From: Pseudomonadota bacterium
GTDB lineage: Bacteria > Pseudomonadota > Gammaproteobacteria > Enterobacterales > Enterobacteriaceae
Reading direction: 5' to 3'
NCBI GenBank assembly: GCA_018261615.1
Contig: JAGTSE010000026.1
Span: 1 to 64,000, forward strand
DNA length: 64,000 nt
Translations under genes and position numbers: made by a program
The notes under the pieces: model-generated
Database searches by the model: none
Told to the model about the DNA's origin: nothing
What the model saw: only the letters and a program-made list of their open reading frames with translations
Shown: in pieces, positions 17,885 to 26,626 of the stretch
Position numbering within the stretch: position 1 is the stretch's first letter
Layout: each line of letters starts with the position of its first letter

Positions 17885-18778
17885 ATGCGGGCCATTGATT
17901 ATCTGAGATTAATGATGCTAGCGGCTATCTGGGGCGCGAGCTTTCTTTTTATGCGCATTGCCGCACCGGAATTCGGTGCCATCAACACCGCTTTTCTCCG
18001 CGTGCTGTTTGGCTTTCTTGGCCTGGCGGCACTGCTGGCGCTATTTCGCCACGCCGTTCAGTTTTCCGGTAAGTTTCGCGCGACCCTGCTGCTTGGGGTG
18101 ATTAACTCCGGGCTGCCATTTTTGATGTACTGCCTGGCAGCGCGATGGCTGCCTGCCGGATATTCCGCCGTCCTCAATGCCACCACGCCGTTGATGGGCG
18201 CGCTGGCAGGCGTCGCGTTTTTTGGCGAACGCCTGAGCGCGAAAAAGTGGGCGGGTGTTGTGCTCGGGCTGGTGGGGATTTTGACGATTACGACGCTCGG
18301 TGAAATGCGCAACGTGCAGGAGGTCGCCGCTGGCGTGGCGGCTTGCCTGGTGGCGACCGGCTGCTATGGTATTGCCGGTTTTCTCACCCGCAACTGGATA
18401 ACGGCGCGCGGCGGTCTGGATCCGACGCTGGTCGCCTTCGGCAGTCAGGCGGGCGCCACGCTGTTTTTGCTGCCGTTCTGCATCTGGTCGATTAGCAGCG
18501 GCGCAACCATCCACTGGACGCAGCCGTCAGTGTGGACCTGCGTGCTGGCACTGGGTCTGCTCTGTACCGCCGTGGCTTATATTCTCTATTTTCGCCTGAT
18601 TGCCGATATCGGGCCGCTGCGTAGCCTGACTGTCACCTTTCTTATCCCGCCGTTTGCCGTGCTGTGGGGCTACCTCGCGCTGGGCGAAACGCTGAACGGT
18701 GGCTTTCTCATCGGCGCGATAATTGTCTGCCTGGCCGTGTGGCTAGTGGTCAGCCCGACGGCCGCGAAACGCCGTTAG
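17885..18778 (+). CDS. EamA/DMT-family transporter
   Basis: 297-residue inner-membrane protein with ten predicted hydrophobic helices in two EamA repeats. The first begins MLAAIWGASFLFMRIA near residue 10 and the second near residue 150 (ACLVATGCYGIAGFL). The N-terminal AAIWGxSF motif and C-terminal GYLALGE motif are typical of the RhaT/YdcZ-like drug/metabolite exporters. The divergent LysR gene probably controls it. The substrate is unknown; metabolite or amino acid export is likely. Confidence 0.87.
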   Translation: MRAIDYLRLMMLAAIWGASFLFMRIAAPEFGAINTAFLRVLFGFLGLAALLALFRHAVQFSGKFRATLLLGVINSGLPFLMYCLAARWLPAGYSAVLNATTPLMGALAGVAFFGERLSAKKWAGVVLGLVGILTITTLGEMRNVQEVAAGVAACLVATGCYGIAGFLTRNWITARGGLDPTLVAFGSQAGATLFLLPFCIWSISSGATIHWTQPSVWTCVLALGLLCTAVAYILYFRLIADIGPLRSLTVTFLIPPFAVLWGYLALGETLNGGFLIGAIIVCLAVWLVVSPTAAKRR

Positions 18779-18949
18779 CACAGGTTCAGCTACGCTTACA
18801 TTTCACACCACTTTAGCGCGCTGCCGCTGCGCTTTGCATCAAAATGGTGCATTTTTGCCTGTACTCGCCACGAAAACGCATTGCCAGCCATGCTGGCATG
18901 CTTTCTGCATTTTTACAGAATCTTCACACGCTGAATGCAAGGGATGACA

Positions 18950-20383
18950 ATGATAAAAATAACGCTTCCGACAGCACCTTACTACGATGAGATGCTCAGC
19001 GCAGAGGGTAGTCAACGCCAGCATTACGATGCCTGGTGGCAGTGGCTTCAACAGACCGACCAGCACGCTATCCATCAAAAGAAAGAACAAGCAGAACTGT
19101 TATTTCACCGGGTGGGTATTACGTTCAACGTTTATGGTGAAGAGGGCGGCACTGAACGGCTGATCCCCTTTGACAGCGTACCGCGAATTATCCCGGCCCA
19201 TGAATGGCGCATCCTCGATCAGGGCATCCGCCAGCGCGTCAAAGCGCTGAACGCTTTCCTGTACGATATCTATCATCAGCAAAATATCCTCAACGCCGGT
19301 ATTGTCCCGCGCGAGCAGGTTCTGGCAAATGAGCAGTACCAGCCCTGTATGCAGGGCGTGGATCTGCATAACAATATTTATGCTCACATCACCGGTATCG
19401 ACATAGTACGTAACAGCGATGGTCGCTATTACGTGCTGGAAGATAACCTGCGCACCCCATCCGGCGTCTCCTACATGCTGGAGAACCGCAAGATGATGAT
19501 GCGCCTCTACCCGGCTCTCTTCGCCAGCCAGCATATTGCGCCGGTGGAGCGCTACCCCGGCTACCTGCTGCAAACCCTGCGTGAAAGTACTCCGGTGGAC
19601 GATCCCACGGTGGTGGTGATGACGCCAGGGCGTTTTAACAGTGCCTATTTTGAGCACAGTTTTCTGGCACAGCAGATGGGCGTTGAGCTGGTAGAAAGCG
19701 CCGACCTGTTCGTAAAAGGTGGTTCGGTCTATATGCGCACCACCGAAGGCCCGTGCCGGGTGGATGTGATCTACCGTCGCATTGACGACGCGTATCTCGA
19801 TCCGCTGGCGTTTCATGCCGATTCGATGCTCGGTGTTCCGGGCCTGCTGTCGGTCTACCGGGCGGGCGGCGTAGTGCTGGCGAACGCGATCGGTACTGGC
19901 GTTGCCGATGATAAATCCATTTACCCCTATGTGCCGGACATGATCCGCTTCTACCTCAGCGAGGAGCCAATTCTTGGCAATATTGCCACCTGGCAGTGCC
20001 GTAAACCTGACGATCTTAACTATGTGCTGGCCCATCTCGACAGCATGGTGGTGAAAGAGGTTCACGGTGCGGGCGGGTACGGCATGCTGGTCGGGCCAAA
20101 ATCAACTCGCCAGCAGATTGAGGATTTCCGCAAGCGACTGCTGGCAAACCCCGGCAACTATATTGGCCAGGAGACGCTGGCGCTCTCCACCTGCCCGACC
20201 TTTGTCGAAGAGGGACTGGCGCCACGCCACATCGATCTGCGCCCGTTTGTGCTCTCCGGCGAAGAGGTTCGCCTCGTGCCGGGCGGCCTGACGCGCGTGG
20301 CGCTGAACGAAGGTTCGCTGGTGGTGAACTCGTCGCAGGGCGGCGGTACCAAAGACACCTGGGTGATGGAGGAGGATGAATAA
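18950..20383 (+). CDS. Circularly permuted ATP-grasp protein (Anbu operon)
   Basis: About 477 residues of the circularly permuted ATP-grasp type 2 family. The start at 18950 has AAGGG eight bases upstream; two in-frame ATGs just before it are possible. Typical blocks are ERLIPFDSVPRIIPAHEW, YYVLEDNLRTPSGVSYMLENR, VVVMTPGRFNSAYFEHSFLA, VDVIYRRIDDAYLDPL, VKEVHGAGGYGMLVGP and RHIDLRPFVL. The fold suggests ATP-dependent amide or peptide bond formation. It is the first of four tightly coupled genes ending in anbu, a conserved set thought to make and process a peptide-like product, still undefined. The stop overlaps the next start (TAATG). Confidence 0.9.
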   Translation: MIKITLPTAPYYDEMLSAEGSQRQHYDAWWQWLQQTDQHAIHQKKEQAELLFHRVGITFNVYGEEGGTERLIPFDSVPRIIPAHEWRILDQGIRQRVKALNAFLYDIYHQQNILNAGIVPREQVLANEQYQPCMQGVDLHNNIYAHITGIDIVRNSDGRYYVLEDNLRTPSGVSYMLENRKMMMRLYPALFASQHIAPVERYPGYLLQTLRESTPVDDPTVVVMTPGRFNSAYFEHSFLAQQMGVELVESADLFVKGGSVYMRTTEGPCRVDVIYRRIDDAYLDPLAFHADSMLGVPGLLSVYRAGGVVLANAIGTGVADDKSIYPYVPDMIRFYLSEEPILGNIATWQCRKPDDLNYVLAHLDSMVVKEVHGAGGYGMLVGPKSTRQQIEDFRKRLLANPGNYIGQETLALSTCPTFVEEGLAPRHIDLRPFVLSGEEVRLVPGGLTRVALNEGSLVVNSSQGGGTKDTWVMEEDE

Positions 20384-21312
20384 TGCTAAGCCGCACAGCC
20401 AGCGAACTGTACTGGATGGCCCGCTACCTGGAGCGGGCAGAGAGTTTTGCCCGGGTGCTGGATGTCACCTGGAAGCTGTCGATGATGCCACGCCACCGCC
20501 AGCAGCAACACGATTTGGCGCTGCCGCTGAATCTCACCTTTTCCCATGAGCTGTTTCAGCAGCGTTACGCCCGCTTTTCCATGAACAACCTGCTGAATTT
20601 CTTCGCCCTCGACAGCCACAACCCCAGCAGTATTTATAGTTGTATTGAAATGGCGTGGAATAACGCCCACGCGGTACGCGGCAGTCTGTCGTCAGAAGTG
20701 TGGGAGTGCATCAACACCACGCGTATCGACATCCGCAATCTGCGTCAGTCCGGGGTGGATAAAATCGGTATTGATACCTTTTTTGACTGGGTAAAAGAGC
20801 GCTCGCACCTGTTTCGCGGCGCGATGTTCGGTACGCTACTGCGCAACGACGCACAATGTTTTATCCGTGTCGGTACGCTGATTGAGCGCGCCTACGCCAC
20901 CGCTCAACTGCTGGCGCTTAAAGATCAGCAACTGAACAACGATCCGGATCCGGTGCGTGAATATTATCGCCTCGACACCCTGCTGCGCGCGGTGAGCGCC
21001 CGCGAGGCCTATCACAGCATCTACCGCCAGCCGATCAGCCGCGAAACCGTCAGCGAACTGTTGGTGTTCCGTAATGATGTGCCGCGTTCGCTGCATGCCT
21101 GCGTGGAAGATCTGGTGCAGCAACTGGAGATGATTGGTAACACGCGGGCGCATGTTCCACTACGTCGGGCGCACCTGTTGCATGTGGAACTGCGCTTTGG
21201 TTCCCTCGACGAAGTGATGTCGCAGGGGCTGCAAAGTTGGCTAAACCACTTCCTTACCCAAATCAATGAGCTGGCCGACAGCATTCGCCAGACTTATCTG
21301 GAGGCGCTATGA
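20383..21312 (+). CDS. Alpha-E domain protein (Anbu operon)
   Basis: 309-residue, almost entirely helical protein of the alpha-E (DUF403) family. The start MLSRTASELYWMARYLERAESFARVLD and the HACVEDLVQQLEMIG region are family hallmarks. Alpha-E proteins nearly always accompany circularly permuted ATP-grasp and transglutaminase genes, and probably act as a partner or substrate carrier. The start overlaps the ATP-grasp stop, and the stop overlaps the transglutaminase start (ATGA). No catalytic motif is visible. Confidence 0.9.
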   Translation: MLSRTASELYWMARYLERAESFARVLDVTWKLSMMPRHRQQQHDLALPLNLTFSHELFQQRYARFSMNNLLNFFALDSHNPSSIYSCIEMAWNNAHAVRGSLSSEVWECINTTRIDIRNLRQSGVDKIGIDTFFDWVKERSHLFRGAMFGTLLRNDAQCFIRVGTLIERAYATAQLLALKDQQLNNDPDPVREYYRLDTLLRAVSAREAYHSIYRQPISRETVSELLVFRNDVPRSLHACVEDLVQQLEMIGNTRAHVPLRRAHLLHVELRFGSLDEVMSQGLQSWLNHFLTQINELADSIRQTYLEAL

Positions 21313-22130
21313 AACTCACCATCAACCATTTAACGCATTACCAGTACGATGAAGAGGTGAAATTCAGCACGCAGTATCTGCGGCTGACGCCGCAAAACTC
21401 TGCGCGTCAGCAGGTTAGCGAGTGGAAACTGACGCTACCCGCTTCGGCCGTCGCCACCCGTGATGCTTATGGCAACCTGATGCATGTGCTGACGCTGGAC
21501 AGCCCGCACCAGGAGATTTTTATCCACGCTCAAGGGGTGGTGGAAATCGCCGATAATATGGAAGAGAGCCAGGATAACAGCGATGAAACGTTGTCGCCGC
21601 TGGTCTTTTTACGCGTCACGCCGCTAACGGAAGCAGACGATCTGATCCGCGGTTTTGCCAGCCGCTATTACCGGGAAGCCGCGCCCGAAGAGAGTCTCAC
21701 ATCGCTGATGGCGGAATTACGGCTAAAAATGCCGTATACTCCCGGCGCAACGCATGTACAGGACAGCGCAGCGGACGCATTCGCCAAAGGAAAAGGTGTC
21801 TGCCAGGATCATACCCATGTATTTCTGGCCTGCTGCCGTAGCCTGAAGATCCCGGCGCGCTATGTCAGTGGTTATGTCTATAGCCAGGATACCGAACATG
21901 TGGCAATGCATGCCTGGGCGGAAGCCTGGATCAACGACCGCTGGCACAGTTTTGATATCACCAACGCTACCCGCCGTCTCAACCAGCATCTGCGGCTGGC
22001 GGTAGGGATGGATTATCTGGATGCCTGCCCGGTGCGCGGCAGCCGTTTGGGCGGCGGCTGCGAAGAGCTGTTTTCCACCGCTGAAGTGAATCTGTTTACG
22101 CAACAGCAGCAACAGGTTCAGCAGCAATAG
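21309..22130 (+). CDS. Transglutaminase-like cysteine protease family protein (Anbu operon)
   Basis: 273 residues with an N-terminal bacterial transglutaminase-like domain (KLTINHLTHYQYDEEVKFS) and a catalytic core. The triad is readable: Cys in GVCQDHTHVFLACCR, His in AMHAWAEAWI and Asp in HSFDITN. The C-terminus is glutamine-rich (FTQQQQQVQQQ), unusual and possibly flexible or itself a substrate tail. It probably forms or cleaves amide bonds on a peptide produced by the ATP-grasp enzyme. It ends 29 bases before anbu. Confidence 0.9.
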   Translation: MKLTINHLTHYQYDEEVKFSTQYLRLTPQNSARQQVSEWKLTLPASAVATRDAYGNLMHVLTLDSPHQEIFIHAQGVVEIADNMEESQDNSDETLSPLVFLRVTPLTEADDLIRGFASRYYREAAPEESLTSLMAELRLKMPYTPGATHVQDSAADAFAKGKGVCQDHTHVFLACCRSLKIPARYVSGYVYSQDTEHVAMHAWAEAWINDRWHSFDITNATRRLNQHLRLAVGMDYLDACPVRGSRLGGGCEELFSTAEVNLFTQQQQQVQQQ

Positions 22131-22159
22131 TGTTAACTGTTATGTAAAAAGGTGTGGTA

Positions 22160-22894
22160 ATGACCTACTGTGTGGCCATGCGTCTGTGCGACGGGCTGGT
22201 CTTCGCTTCTGACTCCCGGACCAATGCGGGCGTCGATCACATTGCGACGTTCAAAAAACTTCACGTTTTTCAGCGTGAAGGCGAACGGGTGCTGGTGATC
22301 CAGTCCGCCGGTAATCTGGCGACCACGCAGAGCATCATCACTCTGCTGGCCTCGCGTATCGAGAGCCAGCAGACGCCCAATCTGATGCAGGCCGAAACAA
22401 TGTACGACGCCGCAACGCTGGTGGGTGAAACGGTGCGGGAAGTTATCCACCGCGACAGCAAGGCGCAGCAAAACGGCAGCAATACCAACTTTGGCTGTAA
22501 CATGCTGCTGGGCGGGCAGATTGGCAACGAAGAGCACCGACTGTTTCATATATATCAGGAAGGGAATTTTATCGAGTCGACCAACGACACGCCCTACTTC
22601 CAGATTGGCGAAAGCAAGTACGGTAAGCCGATTATCGATCGGGTGTTGACGCCGGATACGCCGCTGGAGCAGGCGATGTGCTGCGCGCTGATCTCGATCG
22701 ACTCCACGCTGCGCAGCAATCTCTCCGTCGGCATGCCGCTGGATGTGATGATCTACCGTCGCGACAGCTTCCATGCCCGAGAACAACAGCGGATTATTGA
22801 AAGTGATCCCTATTTTATTGCCATCCGCAAAGCCTGGTCCGAAGGGCTGCTCAACACCTTCCGCCAGTTGACGCCCTTCCCCACGCAACCCTGA
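22160..22894 (+). CDS. Anbu, proteasome-type peptidase
   Basis: About 244 residues of the Ntn-hydrolase fold, the ancestral bacterial proteasome homologue Anbu. I start it at the ATG at 22160 rather than the GTG at 22154, because Met removal then exposes the Thr nucleophile (MTYCVAMRLCDGLVFASDS). The Asp of ASDSRTNAG and the Lys of TFKKLHVF complete the usual Ntn set. Anbu assembles into open helical or ring structures and has no known ATPase. Here, as elsewhere, it closes an operon with ATP-grasp, alpha-E and transglutaminase proteins. It converges on hmuV with 22 bases between stops. Confidence 0.93.
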   Translation: MTYCVAMRLCDGLVFASDSRTNAGVDHIATFKKLHVFQREGERVLVIQSAGNLATTQSIITLLASRIESQQTPNLMQAETMYDAATLVGETVREVIHRDSKAQQNGSNTNFGCNMLLGGQIGNEEHRLFHIYQEGNFIESTNDTPYFQIGESKYGKPIIDRVLTPDTPLEQAMCCALISIDSTLRSNLSVGMPLDVMIYRRDSFHAREQQRIIESDPYFIAIRKAWSEGLLNTFRQLTPFPTQP

Positions 22895-22916
22895 TCCCGC
22901 CACGCCGCCGGGCGCT

Positions 22917-23696
22917 TTAAGCACAGAGGAAAACGTGTGGCGCACCGCCGCCTGGGTGCGTGCTAACCTGCACGTCGGCGCCGTACCACTGCGCAATCAC
23001 CGACGTCTGGATCACCTGCTGCGGCGAACCCTGCGCCACCAGCCTTCCCTTATGCAACAGCAGAATACGATCGGCCCATAGCGCTGCCAGATTCAGATCG
23101 TGCAGCACCACGCAGACGTGCAACTTACCGCTGGCGGTGAGCTTTTTCAGCAGTCGCAGCAACTGTTGCTGGTGGTAAAGATCCAGCGCCGATGTGGGTT
23201 CGTCGAGAAACAGCCAGCCTTCCGGCGCGCTGTCGCGCCACAATTGCGCCAGGCAGCGCGCCAGTTGTACGCGCTGCTGCTCACCGCCAGAGAGCGTGGC
23301 ATAGCACCGATGCGCAAGCTCATCGCAGCCAGTTAGCGCCAACACGTCACGCACAATCCCGGCTTCACGCTGCGATCCCCACGGCGCGCGCCCCATCGCG
23401 ACAATCGCCGCCACCGGCCAGTCAAACCGCAACTGAGTTTGTTGCAGCATCACCGCCCGACAGCGGGAGAGCGTCTCTGTCGGCCACTGTTCCAGTGCGC
23501 GACCCGCCAGTCGACACGCCCCTGAATCAGCGGGTAAATAACCGGTCAGAAGCCGTAGCAACGTTGATTTTCCCGCACCATTCGGGCCAATCAACGCCAC
23601 CAGTTCGCCGCCGTTCAGCGTTAACGACACATCATCAATCACCCAACGCTGCCCACGTTGCAGACATAAATGCGCGGCGGTTAAGGTGTTATCCAT
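22917..23696 (-). CDS. hmuV: Haem ABC importer ATP-binding protein HmuV
   Basis: 259-residue ATPase of the haem importer. Walker A is GPNGAGKSTLLR, the signature is LSGGEQQRVQLARCL, Walker B is [13 protein letters not shown] and the H-loop is VVLHDLN. It overlaps hmuU by eight bases and is the distal gene of hmuRSTUV on the minus strand. It energises HmuU for haem transfer into the cytoplasm. Confidence 0.94.
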   Translation of the reverse strand: MDNTLTAAHLCLQRGQRWVIDDVSLTLNGGELVALIGPNGAGKSTLLRLLTGYLPADSGACRLAGRALEQWPTETLSRCRAVMLQQTQLRFDWPVAAIVAMGRAPWGSQREAGIVRDVLALTGCDELAHRCYATLSGGEQQRVQLARCLAQLWRDSAPEGWLFLDEPTSALDLYHQQQLLRLLKKLTASGKLHVCVVLHDLNLAALWADRILLLHKGRLVAQGSPQQVIQTSVIAQWYGADVQVSTHPGGGAPHVFLCA

Positions 23697-24684
23697 GCGC
23701 GGTTCCTCGTTGTCGAAAAATCAGCCATAAAAACCATGGCGCGCCGAGCAGGCTGGTGATCAGCCCTACCGGCATCTCCGCCGGAGCCACCAGCGTGCGG
23801 GCGGCGGTATCGGCAATCAGCAGCAGTATCGCCCCGGCCAGCAACGAACCAGGCACCAGCGCGCGATGATCCGGCCCCAGCCACATGCGCACCAGGTGCG
23901 GCACCACCAGGCCGATAAACCCGATGATCCCGCTGATGGCGACCGCCGCCGCCACCAGTAGCGCGCTGCACAGCAGCATCACCCGTTGCAGCGCCGGAAC
24001 ATTGACGCCGAGATAGTGCGCCTCTTCATCGCCCAGTTGCAGCAGATTGAGCTGACGGGCAACGCGCCATACCACCAGCGATGACGGCACAATCAGTGTG
24101 GCGGAGAGCGCAAGCATAGACCACTGCGCCTGGCCGAGGCTGCCCATTCCCCACTGTGAAAGCTGGCGAAGCTGGGCGTCATTACTCAGCCAGGAAAGTA
24201 CACCGACCGCCGCGCCGCACAGGGCATTAATGGCGATACCAACCAACAGCAAGCGCGACAGCGTGTTGTCGCGGGCTTTGCTAAGCAAGAAGATAACCAC
24301 CATCACCGCCAGGCTACCGATAAAGGCCGCCACCATCGGTGCGTAGAGCGCCACCAGCGCGGGTACTGGTAGCGGCAACACCAGCCAGCAGGCCACTGCC
24401 AGCGCGCTGCCACTGCTGATCCCCAGCAAACCAGGGTCGGCGAGCGGGTTGCGAAACAGCCCTTGCATCACGCAGCCGGAGAGCGCCAGCGCCGCGCCGA
24501 CAACCAGCGCCAACAGCACGCGCGGCAGGCGAATGGTCCGCCAGATTTGGCGCAGCGCTTCGTCGCCTGCCTGCCACAGACTGCTGAACGGCAGATGCAT
24601 GGCGCCCTGCGTGCTCGCCAGAAAAGTCAACCCAAGCAGCAGCAACAGCATTCCCCACAGCGCGCGAACAACGGCGCGGCTCAT
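23689..24684 (-). CDS. hmuU: Haem ABC importer permease HmuU
   Basis: 331-residue FecCD-family permease with about ten membrane segments. LPRVLLALVVGAALALSGCVMQGLFRNPLADPGLLGISSG-type residues near the N-terminus and GFIGLVVPHLVRMWLGPDHR near the C-terminus (the ATPase-coupling region) are diagnostic. The start overlaps the hmuT stop by one base (TGATG), and the stop region overlaps hmuV. Confidence 0.94.
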   Translation of the reverse strand: MSRAVVRALWGMLLLLLGLTFLASTQGAMHLPFSSLWQAGDEALRQIWRTIRLPRVLLALVVGAALALSGCVMQGLFRNPLADPGLLGISSGSALAVACWLVLPLPVPALVALYAPMVAAFIGSLAVMVVIFLLSKARDNTLSRLLLVGIAINALCGAAVGVLSWLSNDAQLRQLSQWGMGSLGQAQWSMLALSATLIVPSSLVVWRVARQLNLLQLGDEEAHYLGVNVPALQRVMLLCSALLVAAAVAISGIIGFIGLVVPHLVRMWLGPDHRALVPGSLLAGAILLLIADTAARTLVAPAEMPVGLITSLLGAPWFLWLIFRQRGTAHG

Positions 24685-25502
24685 CAGGGTAACTGCTGCG
24701 CTTTTTTGCGCAGATCCAGCAGCGCCTGCGGCGTGCGCAGACTAAAGCCAAGCAGCGCCATATCATCGACAATCAGCAACTGTTTATGCCGCCCGGCTGG
24801 TGTCTGCGCCAGACCTGGCAGCTTCCACAGGTTCGCTTCGCCGCCCATGCTTTTCACGCCATCGGCAGAGATAACTATCAGATCTGGCTGACTGGCGATC
24901 ACCCCTTCCTGCGAAAGACCACGATAGTGGGCAAAACCCTGCATCGCATTCTGTAAACCCGCCGCGCGGATCGCACCGTCTGCCGCCGTCTCTTGCCCGG
25001 CGACCATCGTGCCCATCCCGCCGTGGCTTAGCAGAAACAGCACCCGTTTATGGAGCACCGTTTTCGGCAGCGCGGCGATTTGCGCCGCCACTTTTTGCCG
25101 CAACTGTTCGCCTTCGGCGGCTTTACCGAGCGCAGCGGCAATCACCGCCACTTTGTTATCAATGGCGGCGGGCGTATATCCCCCCGGAACCGGGATCACT
25201 TTGACGTTATTCCTGGCGACGTTTTGCAACACCGTCGACGGCTGCGCTTGTTCACTGGCCAGCACGATGGTCGGGCGCAGCGACAGAATGCCTTCGGCGT
25301 TGAGTTGGCGGACATAACCCACATCCGGCAGTTTGCTCGCCTCCAGCGGCCAGTTACTGGTGGTGTCACGCCCCACCAGTTGCGACTGAGCACCAAGCCC
25401 GTAGACAATTTCGGTAATATCACCGCCGAGCGTCACCACTTTTTCCACAGCGGCGCTCGCCATCAGCGGCAGCGCCGCCAGCAGCATCAGTATTTTTTTC
25501 AT
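24684..25502 (-). CDS. hmuT: Periplasmic haem-binding protein HmuT
   Basis: About 272 residues. It starts MKKILMLLAALPLMASA, a clear signal peptide, at 25502; an upstream start would precede the signal sequence with unconserved residues. The start overlaps the hmuS stop (ATGA). Class III binding-protein features are VVTLGGDITEIVYGLGA and DTTSNWPLEASKLPDVGYVRQLNAEGI, where a tyrosine near the latter usually ligates haem. It hands haem to HmuUV. Confidence 0.93.
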   Translation of the reverse strand: MKKILMLLAALPLMASAAVEKVVTLGGDITEIVYGLGAQSQLVGRDTTSNWPLEASKLPDVGYVRQLNAEGILSLRPTIVLASEQAQPSTVLQNVARNNVKVIPVPGGYTPAAIDNKVAVIAAALGKAAEGEQLRQKVAAQIAALPKTVLHKRVLFLLSHGGMGTMVAGQETAADGAIRAAGLQNAMQGFAHYRGLSQEGVIASQPDLIVISADGVKSMGGEANLWKLPGLAQTPAGRHKQLLIVDDMALLGFSLRTPQALLDLRKKAQQLP

Positions 25503-26551
25503 GCGGTTTGCCCTTCGTTGCACAGCGCATCTATTTGCATGCGCCACTGGCTCTGTTCCAGTTTCCCTTCGCTGCGCTGGCCGTAAAGCTGCGCGATTTG
25601 CGTACCATCGGCGGCAAACAGTTCAAGACTGGTGACATGACCATCGGCCGTCGGTTTGCGGGTGACCCAGCTTTCGGCAATGCCTCTCTCAAGCAAGTGC
25701 AGCGTGAAGTGTTCGTTGAAGATGTTGATCCAGCCTTTCATCGGCGTCAGCTTCTCCAGCACGCCGGTGAAGATCTGCACACAGCCACGGTTGCCAACGA
25801 AGATCATGATTTCATTGCCCTGCTGTAACACCGTCTCCAGCAGGCGCGGCAGCGCGTCGTTGCTGACCTGACAGGCCAGATCGTCACCCACCAGGCGAAA
25901 CGCCTGCTGGCGTGAGAGGCGATGTTTTTTCAGCAGGCCGAAGAACTGATGCACATCGGTCATCGCCCGCCATGCCTGATCCAGCGCGACGCCATCAGCG
26001 CTTTCAGCGTGCGGTTCGGCAACCGCTTCGCCGGTCGCTAATGGCAGATCGGCCTGTGCCGTGAAACGGGTAACCACTTCGTTCCACGCCGCCATATCGC
26101 TCTGTTCGGTGACGTAGACTTTCAGCACCGCATCGCCCTGCTGGTCGAAGAACTGAATACTGTGACGTTCGCCGCGCGAGCTTTGCTCACACAGGCTAAA
26201 GGCGCTGGCCCACTGATTAACAAACAGGCGCAGATCGAGCGCGCGCGGGTTGAGCACCAGCCCGGCGCGTTCGCTAATATGCAGGTTGGTGAAACGGCCA
26301 ATATGTTCATGCACCGCATACTCGTTACGGCAGATGCATTTGGTGTCGCCGACCCACTCCAGCGCGGCGAGCAAACCGCGCATATCGCCGTTCAGGCGCA
26401 CGGCATCATGTCCGACGCGTGAGCGGGTTAATTCGGCTTCGCTGATCGCCATCTCGGTGGCGATATCGCGGGCGTACTTAGCAGGCTCCCGCGCTTTAAT
26501 TTCCTGATATTGCTGCCAAATTGCGGAAAAATCGTTTGACGAAACAGGCAT
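25499..26551 (-). CDS. hmuS: Haem-utilisation / haem-degrading factor HmuS
   Basis: About 350 residues of the HemS/ChuS family: two tandem structural repeats beginning at KYARDIATEMAISEAEL and in the second half around QAFRLVGDD. The start at 26551 (MPVSSNDFSAIWQQ) has AAGGAAG about ten bases upstream; the open frame extends further but without family similarity. The protein binds cytoplasmic haem and either degrades or stores it. The first-half histidine region (HIGRFTNLHISERAGLVLNPRALDLRLF) is intact. It lies downstream of hmuR behind a hairpin and is coupled to hmuT. Confidence 0.92.
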   Translation of the reverse strand: MPVSSNDFSAIWQQYQEIKAREPAKYARDIATEMAISEAELTRSRVGHDAVRLNGDMRGLLAALEWVGDTKCICRNEYAVHEHIGRFTNLHISERAGLVLNPRALDLRLFVNQWASAFSLCEQSSRGERHSIQFFDQQGDAVLKVYVTEQSDMAAWNEVVTRFTAQADLPLATGEAVAEPHAESADGVALDQAWRAMTDVHQFFGLLKKHRLSRQQAFRLVGDDLACQVSNDALPRLLETVLQQGNEIMIFVGNRGCVQIFTGVLEKLTPMKGWINIFNEHFTLHLLERGIAESWVTRKPTADGHVTSLELFAADGTQIAQLYGQRSEGKLEQSQWRMQIDALCNEGQTA

Positions 26552-26573
26552 AGTATTCGCTTCCTTTATCATG

Positions 26574-26601
26574 TTAAAACTCCCGGCAGCGTTACCGGGA
26601 G
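26574..26601 (-). terminator. Hairpin between hmuR and hmuS
   Basis: In the minus direction CTCCCGG, eight bases and CCGGGAG are followed by TTTTAAC. The T-run is short, so it may act as an attenuator that makes receptor mRNA exceed transporter mRNA. Confidence 0.55.
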
Positions 26602-26626
26602 ATGGAGAACCAGGACATGCGCGCAA

